From assembly GCA_916610825.1 (NCBI GenBank), contig OU744452.1, positions 17,075,103 to 17,139,102 on the forward strand: a stretch of DNA of 64,000 bases, written 5' to 3'. Position numbers and translations under genes: made by a program. How positions within the stretch are numbered: the first letter of the stretch is position 1; every line of letters begins with the position of its first letter. Source of the stretch: Haliclystus octoradiatus (taxonomy: Eukaryota; Cnidaria; Staurozoa; Stauromedusae; Haliclystidae). The notes beneath the pieces were generated by a model. That model was not told the DNA's origin and did not search any database. It was given only the letters and a program-made list of their open reading frames with translations. Below are positions 56,501 to 64,000 of this stretch, piece after piece.

Positions 56501-59500
56501 AGATACTTCAAAAGTGACCACTATAGACAGGTGGCCGCTATATAGAGGTGGCCGCTACAACAGGTTTGACTGTATAATCAGGATAACGAATATTGAACAA
56601 TTGAGCTTATAACCTTTTTTTCAATCATATATAATTGTGATTGGCAGTCGTCACTCGTCAGTCACTTCATAAACACAGGGCTTGTTTATTTGAGGGACAT
56701 GATGAAGTTGTAGACATACAAAGAACATGTTGGGTACTGACAAGGAATTAAACCCCAGTCTCTCGCATGATGTGCGATTACTTTGTCATAATTGAGCTAT
56801 CAGTGCACACATCTTTGCCTGGATATTTTGAATCACAGTTCAATCGTTAGAGAAATTCAATGCAGTATAACATATTTAAAGTAGCACTGGGGGTGGGACT
56901 TCAGGTTCCATGGTGTATCACCTTACTATTGCTTAGAGGGGCGGACAAACCTGTTATAACGGTCACCCCTATACAGAAACCATCTATCTAGAGTGGTCAC
57001 TCTTCATATTTGAGGGGTGATTAGCTCAGTTGGTAGAGCAACCGAACTTCAGATCGTGTCATATCTGATCGACTGTGGTTCAAATCCCCCTGAGGTCAAC
57101 TCAGCCTTGACTTTATCTGTAACATGAAATGAGTACAATCTAAGGATGGCGGATGGAATGGTCCAAAGGGAATTGCATTGTGAGTAGCTGCGGCGCAACG
57201 TTGCGCATTGACAATCAAGGCCTATCTGCCATGAAATCTGTTGAAATTGATCTGCAGTGTCGCGGCTGAGATCTAAGGAGCGCTTAACATCATTGCTCTT
57301 AGCGAAAAGAGCCACTCCTCTAGAAATAGAGGAGTGGTACGGGTGCCTTCGGTAGGGCGACACCGACCACATTACTTTTTTTTTACTCTTCATATGTCTA
57401 AAATAGTATTTTCTATTGAATCAACCCTTCATGTAGAGGCCAGTTGCATATAGTGGTCGATTTATTAAGTTGGTTGTTATATAAATGTCCTATACAGGTT
57501 TTACTATTTTAAAGTTTATCAGGTATAGTACAATATAAGAACGGACGAGAGATCAATTTGCAACACAAGAAGAGAAAAATCCCTATCAAGATGCTTTATT
57601 GAACGTTTTGAATAATGACTTTGTTGATTGTGATTTTAATAGTGTGACACATAATTATAAAGTTTTTTAAATATACGAGTAAATGTAATCAAACGTAAAG
57701 ATGAACTGAGCACAGAAAGAGAGAGGTAGATAAATTGAGCATTACACAATACTGACACCAAAACCATGAAAAAATAGTGAAATTTCATTGGGTTTATATG
57801 GCATTTTCAAGGTATTTCAACATTTCAATATTGTGAATGTGGTTGTTTTTATAGTTTTCAAACCTTTTCATCGCTTAAAAAATTTGTCGTTTTCACTTTT
57901 TTACAATTTGATGGTGTTTTCACAATACTTTTAAGTCATGGTTTTGATGTTGGTAGTGATATGAAGGTGTCTTTTATATACAGGGTTGATTTAATATAAA
58001 ATATTATTTTGAAGTTGCAAGAGTGACCACTATAGACAGGTGGTCTCTATATAGAGGTGATTGTTATAACACATTTGACCGTATATTACCATAGTAGTAT
58101 AGTAACAACGAGATGTATACAAATAACTACTTGCCTCTTCCGGATAGCTGAGTTCTTCAAAATCTCTAATCAAGACATCAACAAAATCATCTGGAATTCT
58201 CACCTAACAAGCAAAATGAAACATCATTTTTGAGAACTCCCAGATATCCAACAATCATCTAACACATTTTAAGTAATTTAGTCTGCAGTAAATGAATGAC
58301 GGGAATATATTTTTACACTCAACTATCTTACGTTGTAATAAAAAAATGATTTGATTTGCAATGCTTTGTATATACTAATTTGCAGAACAGATTTTAAAGT
58401 TAAAAGAGGAACAAGTTCAACAATTACTTATTTGATTTAGATTTACATCAGATGTGAGCTTCCAAATCTCAAATCTTAAGGCAGTCTATTTGAAACATTG
58501 TAAATAATCAAATAATGGGTCAGTTTTAAGGAATTTTGGGGTGCAAGAACTTTTTAGAACAGGGCCTGTTTATTCAAGGGGATTTGGCACTGCACAGATT
58601 GAGATGGAAGCGAAAGTATATGAGATTTAATAAATAGGAAGTCTTTGATCAGATTTTGGAATTAAAGGTATGTTTGAAGTTCTCTAAGATGAAATTAGAG
58701 AAATTTCTGCTGTAAAACTTTCATAAATTTATTAACTAAAAATAAAACAGCTAACGCCCCAACTTTTAAAGGTCCATGAAGAGAGAAGGGTTGTAGGCTC
58801 TGCGTAAATCCTTACTCTGCTGCACACAACAAGACCCTGCGGGCCGAAGTCCAACGCTTTAGTCACTACATCAAGACTCCCTTTAGTATACTATAGAAAG
58901 ACAACATTTATAATACAAACTTACTTGCACCCAATTGCCGCATGCAGCATACGGACATTTATCATTGACGTTTGTTCCTGTTACTTCAGCTGATACTAAC
59001 GTTATAGCAAGATCTGTGATCACACTCTTGAATGTAAAATGACGACAATGAAGAAGGCGACCCCTATAATAAAATCACACCCGTGAAACCTGCATTTAGT
59101 AACACGCTATGAAATGTATAGAAACAGACCGCTATTTGCAGGGGTGATTAGCTCAGTTGGCAGAGCAACCGAACTTCAAATCGTGTCATATCTGATCGAC
59201 TGTGGTTCAAATCCCCCTGACGTCAACTCAGCCTTGACTTTATCTGTAACATCAAATGAGTACCATCTAAGGATGGCAGATGGAATGGTTCTGAAGGAAT
59301 TGCATTGTGAGTAGCTGCAGTGCATCGTTGCGCATTGACAATCAAGACATATCTGCCATGAAACCTGTTGAAATTAATCTGCAGTGTCGCGGCTGAGATC
59401 TAAGGAGCGTTTAACATCATTGCTCTTAGCGAAAAGAGCCACTCCTCTAGAAATAGAGGAGTGGTACGGGTGTCTTCGGTAGGGCGACACCGTCCACATT

Positions 59501-62500
59501 ACTTTTTTTTGCTATTTGCATGTGGCCATTAGATATAGGATGGATTCAATAAATAATCCAACAAGCATTAGAGATAGGTGGCTGTTATAGCAGGTATGAA
59601 TGATTTTGCCTGATTCTAACAACCAATATAAAAAGGTGGCCACTGTATAGGGGTAGCCATTATAACAGTTATGATCAGGGCCGGACGTACTTTTTGAGGC
59701 CTAAAGCACTGATCTAAACATGTTTAAAAAGTGTTGGCGCTTCGCCCGATCAACCGACCTGAATAGACAGCATTTACAAAAGCGATAACGTCTATACGAA
59801 AACGTTTCTCTGTTTGTTAAAGATCTAAATATATATAAAAGCTCTTAGTTTATCATAATTTTGTTGAGTCAAACAATAAATCAATTTGCAAAGTTTTTTT
59901 GGTAAACAGGCCTTTTTATTTGAAAAGGCTTATTTTTCCTTGGGCCTAAAGTTGGTGCTTGTTGTTCTTACGCCTAAATCTGACCCTGGTTATGATTGAT
60001 TCTACCTGATTCTTATAACAACCTAAACTGTAACTTTTTGATATAAGGAACCAAGTAAAATCCAAACTACATCAAAGCTGTACAATAAACTCTTCTGTAA
60101 CACACCACCTGTCGATAATGGTCATGATTTCGACACTAATAATTATTCTAATGATTTTTCTGAAAACATCAATTTCAAATAAATGATTAATTATGATGCA
60201 CATTGATTGAAAAAATTGATTGGTAAAAGTTTGAATCCGATGCAGTAAAAACTAAAGGAAGTATCAATGTTTGAAAGAGTCAATTATGCTGTGTGTTTAA
60301 TTTAATGACGTCAATATTCAAATTTTCTCGGAATAATTTAAAAGAATAATTGAATGTTGAAAAATTTTGAATACTGATGTCACGAAAATAAACGCGAGGC
60401 AGAATAGACATCAAATAGGTTTCAAATGTTTACCTTTCAGTTAATATGTATCAGAATCAGTCATTTATTTGAAAGAGATGTTTTAAGTAGAAACCTCTAT
60501 TACAAATCATTCACTTTTTTAACAATAATTAATATGTCAAGAATCGAATTTTTCCAAGCAGAAGCTCATTGGACATTAAATAGTACATTAGTTGTATATA
60601 TTAGGGAGGTTTAGATTTAGTACAGGTACAGCTACGAGTACAGCTTTCTCTTTTTGCGTCCCTTCTGCGCATTGGGGGAAGCCCCTATGCTGCAGAAACC
60701 TATACTGACCTCCTCATTTCAGAACGCCTTTCAGTGCGAAACATGAACCGCTGAGTACATGTTTTGATTTTGTTGTTTTGCTTTGTTTTGGTTTTACTTT
60801 AGTTTTTTTGAATAAAATTTTATTGTCACAATAAAATTTATACATAGAATCAAAATGAATCCTGATCAAATTGTCAGAAGTTTGTTTTTACACGGGAAAC
60901 AGAAATTAAGGTATTATGTTATTGAATCTGAACGTCTTGTTTTGAAAGAAGGAGTACATGTATAACCCAGTCTTCTTATCGACTGAACATGAACTTGAAC
61001 CTGTACTAAATCTAAACCTCCCTATTAACCTGTATACAACAGTCATCAGTTTCTAGAAGTATATAGACAGGGTTGAATCAACAGAACAATGCTTTTTGTA
61101 TAGACATATTATTGAAATGATCACTGTAGACAGGTGGCCTATATACACAGGGTTGAATCAATAGAATAATGCTTTTGTATATTATTGAAGTGGCCACTGC
61201 ATGCAGGGGGTCTTTATATACATAATTTGAGTTGATTTGAATAATAGAATGATGTTTATGTATATGACTGAAGTGGTCATTATAGACAGTTGGCCTTTAT
61301 AGCAGGTCTGACAGTGAAACTTTGAGCATGATATACAAGCAAATTAATCCATACCTTACAGCCAATGGTAACAATGCAGCAGCTTCTAAATTGAATCTTA
61401 ATTCAATTCCATTTAATGGTCTTGCAGTAATCAATTCACTGACAGTACTGTAGTTTGATAATCGACTGTTTGGATAATCATCAAATTCATGATCATCACG
61501 CATCAAACTGCCAAGATAGAAATATTTAAAATTTGGTTTAAACATAATTATGTATACTTGTTGCTAATTTAAGGGAATTTTCCATTTTCCATTTAATCAT
61601 TATGTTTCTGTTGCTAATTTGTTGCATTCTGGACCAGATGCTACAATTTTATGATTTTATACAACTTTTATAAAAACGCAATATTACCTGTGATTCTCAA
61701 TTTATTAAGATCGCAGCATTCTTAACATCATTAATTAATCGACTATAAGAGTTTCTGACTCATTATATCAAGACAATTTAGAGAAAGATCACGATTCCAT
61801 GATAAATCGTATGCACTGTCTATTTAGGCTGGTTGATAAAAATGACAATAAAAAAGTTGGGCAATTTTAAATTGGTGCTTTAGGCCTCAAAATGTAGACC
61901 CTGCCCAGAAATTAGGCGATTAAATGTTCATGAACTGTTTGAAATGTGACTGTGAACGCAGTTCATGAAATTTCAATGTAAAATTCATGAAATTGTTCAT
62001 GAACAGTTCATACAGTTCATGTCTACTAAACAATTTTTTCAACAACGGTCACTATAATATTCTTAACTAAGCTATAGAACCAAAATATATTTTAAAATGT
62101 GCACCGGAGTTAGTTGTAAACTCATTTGTGAACACTTTGTTAGAACAGTTTTAGTAGTAACAGTAAAATTGGCGAAAGCTTCTATGTAAAAATATTCCAA
62201 TAGCAAACTCAATAGCATCAGTAATGGATTTTTATTTGCAACAATCACTACTGACACCAAAACAATAAAAAAAGTGAAATTTCATGACGTTTTCACAACA
62301 TTTTCATGGCATATTCATATTTCAATAACGTGAATATGGATGTTTTCATGATTTTAAAACTTTTTTATGGCCTACAAAATTTGGGGTATTTACTTTTTTA
62401 CATTATCACTGTGTTTTCACAACACTTTAATGGAATTTTCATGGTTTCAGTGTTGGTAGCGAGTGTAAAGTCTGAACAGCAAAGGTCCAAAATCCAAAAG

Positions 62501-63471
62501 GCAAAAAATATCCAAAAAGATTCATGAAATCATGCTCAAAAACTTGAAGAGCTGGACAATATGTTATTGCCTGTTTAACTACAGTATATATATAACGCAC
62601 CTAGATGAACTCTGAACTGTTGTTGACTTTGTTACATTAGACGATGAGAAATGTGTGTCGTTTGGTCTATCCTCCATATATTCTTGTCCAGATGAGTACA
62701 TTGTATCTGCTTGCCATTCTGTCCACCAGCATTTTGCGCTGACACCGCTAAGATTTGAACCTTCATGGGCAATGGCCTGCTCAACAGTTTTCTGATGGCC
62801 AAATTAAACAATAATATATCAAGAATGTTAATTTGTGTATACAGTGAAACCTGTATATAACAGCCAGCTATGAGACATCTAGATAAATTGACTACCATGT
62901 GCAGGTCACCTTTATATACACACATAACCATTTTATAGAGTTGAAGTTCTAAATATGGTAGAAATTTGGGCTACCCTAAAGAGAAACCATTATAAAGAGT
63001 CACTGTAGTCATAACGGATTATTAGTAGGTAGAACTTACAATTTATTTAAAGTCTGTTAAAATCTCATTTGGTTATTACATTAATCTTGATAGTTGAATA
63101 ATGATAATTGTCCATCGTGTTGACTTGAGCCTCGGCAATATCACAAATGATTAATTGATATCCAAACTGACACTACAGTGTAGGCCTAACATCATAAGTG
63201 CAATTCAGATTAGTAAAATTCCTACTTATCTGCATCCTGTCTTTGAAACACTATCAACTATTTTGTAGCCAATTCCTTCTTAAATAACATTGGATAAATG
63301 CAATGAAATGTGTTGACACCTTTTACCCACACTTTAAGCGGGATATACTGTAGGCTACTGAGTTAACTGACTTAAGAATAAATAAAATGATGCCATACCT
63401 TGAAACTCGAATTATAATCAAATATACTTTTCGTTCGTTCTACATTAGATATCAACCAAGGACCTCCGGTA
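53501..63471 (-). CDS. Unrecognised protein-coding gene, partial, five to six exons
   Basis: Exons, 5' to 3': 63471-63399, 62791-62601, 61507-61355, 59063-58925, 58203-58135 and probably 53689-53501. The first five join in one frame with phases that agree at every junction. The donor after 58135 would be GC (GAAGAG then GCAAGT), the rest are GT-AG. The joined product includes TGGPWLISNVERTKSIF, SAKCWWTEWQADTMY, LNGIELRFNLEAAALLPLAV, GRLLHCRHFTFKSVITDLAI, CPYAACGNWVQ and RIPDDFVDVLIRDFEELSY. The sixth candidate starts VSMLNIYKMKIFYSIRDFSL and is phase-compatible. I recognise no domain and no signal or membrane segment in these pieces. The gene extends right of the window, since the first exon begins mid-codon, and perhaps left of 53501. 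Introns are full of SINEs and MITEs. Confidence 0.7.
53809..54082 (+). mobile_element. tRNA-derived SINE, family 2, internally shortened
   Basis: A perfect 19-bp target duplication (ATAAGTAGGTAAGTAAGTA at 53790-53808 and 54083-54101). About 100 bp of the body is missing compared with the 57.0-kb copy. Confidence 0.85.
54105..54463 (-). mobile_element. tRNA-derived SINE, family 2, opposite strand
   Basis: A full-length minus-strand copy immediately right of the 53.8-kb copy, so the pair can fold back on itself. Contains TGAGTAGCTGCGGCGCGTTG (minus sense) and the CACTC..AGAGG hairpin. Confidence 0.8.
54881..54946 (-). pseudogene. Exon-like fragment similar to the 53.5-kb exon
   Basis: About 50 bp here matches the 3' part of the exon at 53689-53501 (shared TTGGAAGCTGAT core and flanks), with a two-base length difference that shifts the frame. 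It reads HKKLFLEADSIKQKILGHW and is followed by a consensus donor GTAAGTGA. Taken in phase 0 after the previous exon it meets a stop. It is either a decayed duplicate exon or an exon of an isoform whose partner I cannot find. A SINE with a long poly-T head lies just upstream in the minus sense. Confidence 0.35.
54978..55252 (-). mobile_element. tRNA-derived SINE, family 1, long poly-A tail
   Basis: Minus-strand copy; its A tail appears as the T-rich run 54978-55050. B box reads GGTTCAATCC (minus sense). Confidence 0.8.
56405..56572. mobile_element. Pogo/Tigger-like MITE
   Basis: 168 bp, CAATAAAACCTGTATATAAC to CTACAACAGGTTTGACTG, TA flanks on both sides. Confidence 0.7.
56660..56818 (-). mobile_element. 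tRNA-derived SINE, family 3, minus strand
   Basis: Minus sense: GTGTGCACTGATAGCTCAAT, GAGACTGGGGTTTAATTCC, CCTCAAATAAACAAGCCCTG. Another tail fragment lies near 58562-58582. Confidence 0.55.
56947..57511. mobile_element. Pogo-like MITE interrupted by a SINE
   Basis: Left part 56947-57009 (ACCTGTTATAACGGTCACCC, GAGTGGTCACTCTTCATAT), right part 57385-57511 (TAAAATAGTATTTTCTATTG, ending CTATACAGGTTTTACT). The SINE at 57010-57384 lies between, with the MITE sequence ACTCTTCATAT duplicated. Confidence 0.7.
57010..57384 (+). mobile_element. tRNA-derived SINE, family 2, with target duplication
   Basis: A box TAGCTCAGTTGGTAGAGC and B box GGTTCAAATCC are near-canonical. The body has GAGTACAATCTAAGGATGGC, TGAAATTGATCTGCAGTGTC and a hairpin CACTCCTCTAGAAATAGAGG; it ends CACATTAC plus a T run. 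ACTCTTCATAT is duplicated at 56999-57009 and 57385-57395. The T run at the end may be a Pol III terminator. Confidence 0.85.
57747..57958. mobile_element. CACTA-like MITE, copy 1
   Basis: Starts CAATACTGACACCAAAACCA and ends TGGTTTTGATGTTGGTAGTG; the interior matches 62246-62461. The reversed right end reads CACTACCAACA. 212 bp, no coding part. Confidence 0.6.
58825..58882 (-). mobile_element. SINE family 1, tRNA-head fragment
   Basis: AAGACCCTGCGGGCCGAAGT and TTTAGTCACTACATCAAGAC match the head only. Confidence 0.5.
59141..59510 (+). mobile_element. tRNA-derived SINE, family 2, with target duplication
   Basis: Nearly identical to the 57.0-kb copy. Perfect 10-bp duplication GCTATTTGCA at 59131-59140 and 59511-59520. 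It lies in an intron of the unrecognised gene, antisense to it. Confidence 0.87.
59676..59988. mobile_element. hAT-type MITE with 8-bp target duplication
   Basis: Ends CAGGGCCGGACGTA and TAAATCTGACCCTG are imperfect TIRs of the hAT type. GTTATGAT at 59668-59675 and 59989-59996 is a perfect 8-bp target duplication. 313 bp, no transposase. It is inserted next to a pogo-like MITE. Confidence 0.85.
60604..61022. mobile_element. 419-bp TIR element
   Basis: TIRs of at least 23 bp: GGGAGGTTTAGATTTAGTAC at 60604 is perfectly mirrored by GTACTAAATCTAAACCTCCC ending at 61022. TATTA flanks both sides (60599-60603, 61023-61027). No coding capacity. Superfamily is not fixed; a PIF/Harbinger-like origin is possible. 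Confidence 0.8.
61023..61315. repeat. Pogo-like MITE with repeated interior
   Basis: CCTGTATACAACAGTCATC, then three diverged repeats of a block containing ACAGGGTTGAATCAA and ATAATGCTTTTGTATA, ending ATAGCAGGTCTGACAGTG. It abuts the 419-bp TIR element on its left. Confidence 0.5.
62246..62461. mobile_element. CACTA-like MITE, copy 2
   Basis: Starts CACTACTGACACCAAAAC and ends TGGTTTCAGTGTTGGTAGCG. 216 bp, about the same length as copy 1, with TIRs starting CACTA. Confidence 0.6.
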
Positions 63472-63649
63472 CTAAAACAAAACAAAAAAACCCCCCAAAA
63501 AACAGTAAATGATTGATTAGTCAATATGAATACCGAGTGATCAAAATTTAATTAGATGTTCATTCCAATGTGCTGAAATATGATTTCGATACACAACGTT
63601 ACAATGAGAGCTAAACTGTTTTTTGCACCAATAATAATCTGTATATATA

Positions 63650-63835
63650 TAGATATAAAATAAGAAAAGAGACGTTTTCTCTGTTACTCGAAGTTTCGCG
63701 CTGTAGCGCTCCTCAGCGCGAAACTTCGAGTAACGGAGAAAACGTCTCTTTTCTTATTTTATATCTATAGGGCCTACAGCTCTGCTTACCAGTATTGAGC
63801 ACTATATTGATGTTTTGCTGTTAATAAATAAATTT
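63650..63835. repeat. Palindromic hammerhead-bearing repeat (54-bp arms)
   Basis: Arms 63650-63703 and 63714-63767 are reverse complements with one mismatch. The minus strand of 63681-63716 reads CTGAGGA, perfect helix II GCGC/GCGC with loop TACA, GAA, ACT-TCG-AGT, then A and ACAGAG. Helix II closes with canonical G-C here. Helix I cannot form because the partner side was replaced by the palindrome. Body block CAGTATTGAGCACTATATTG follows, then (TA)n. Confidence 0.75.
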
Positions 63836-63859
63836 TATATATATATATATATATATAAC

Positions 63860-64000
63860 TAATAAATGAAAAAATCAGACATTCATATTTGCTACTATTA
63901 GTTTCACGCCAAGGCGATCATCAGGCAATTTAATCTGTTAATCATCAGGCAGGCGATCATCAGGCAAGTTAATCACAGATTAAATTGCCTGATGATCGCC
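63860..64000. repeat. Hammerhead-bearing inverted array, runs off the window
   Basis: Several TCATCAGGC / GCCTGATGA blocks in both orientations between 63915 and 64000, sharing GATTAAATTGCCTGATGATC at the right edge. The right arm is cut by the window end. Confidence 0.6.
63888..63931 (-). ncRNA. Hammerhead ribozyme motif, all helices present
   Basis: Minus strand: CTGATGA at 63924-63918; helix II CGCC/GGCG (4 bp, loop TT) flanked by a T-T pair; GAA 63905-63903; helix III ACT/AGT with loop AAT (63902-63894); predicted cleavage after A63893; helix I TTGC/GCAA (63928-63925 with 63892-63889). Further CTGATGATCGCC cores appear in inverted form to the window edge at 64000, so another palindromic array continues beyond it. 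Confidence 0.7.

Noticed and set aside
57049-57393. 114-codon minus frame and similar frames at 53890 and 59114
   Set aside because: All arise from SINE family 2 sequence in both orientations.

Overview
This is a 64 kb piece of an AT-rich, intron-rich animal genome, from an invertebrate that carries a Hox/ParaHox-type homeobox gene, many retroelements and several small DNA-transposon families. The species cannot be fixed from sequence alone. All host genes were assembled by hand from exons whose splice sites and reading phases agree.

Layout. (1) Positions 1-26616, minus strand: 26 exons of exportin-7 (XPO7), about 808 codons from the initiator Met; the C-terminal exons lie beyond position 1. 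A 5'-truncated LINE of about 3.5 kb sits in one intron. (2) 26617-27327: a 711-bp head-to-head intergenic region, the likely shared promoter zone. (3) 27328-34819, plus strand: a complete six-exon, 584-codon purple acid phosphatase of the large plant-like type, with all five metal-ligand motifs. A second copy of the 3' end of its last exon lies inside its last intron. (4) 35.3-41.2 kb: LINE relics and a whole-looking Ty3/gypsy element (36193-40655) with identical 158-bp LTRs. (5) 44504-45962, minus strand: a two-exon ANTP-class homeobox gene. (6) 46-53 kb: mostly gene-free, with LINE 3' ends and SINE-derived tandem repeats. (7) 53501-63471, minus strand: at least five, probably six, phase-compatible exons of a gene I do not recognise, in a region dense with SINEs and MITEs.

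Repeat content is the striking part. A family of small repeats carries hammerhead ribozyme cores (CTGANGA, helix II, GAAA, a three-base-pair helix III). Complete sets of helices I, II and III can be drawn at 5.75, 21.58, 33.33 and 63.91 kb, and partial or decayed copies lie at 5.87, 34.1, 40.7, 48.0 and 63.7 kb. Several copies are long near-perfect palindromes. They resemble the hammerheads of Penelope-like elements and metazoan retrozymes. Other families are: TA-flanked pogo/Tigger-like MITEs of about 175 bp (some 20 copies); a hAT-type MITE with an 8-bp target duplication; two CACTA-like MITEs; a 419-bp TIR element; three tRNA-derived SINE families, one with clear target duplications; LINE 3' ends with (TGA)n, (CTA)n or (ATGAT)n tails; and palindromic TTCATGAAC tandem arrays.
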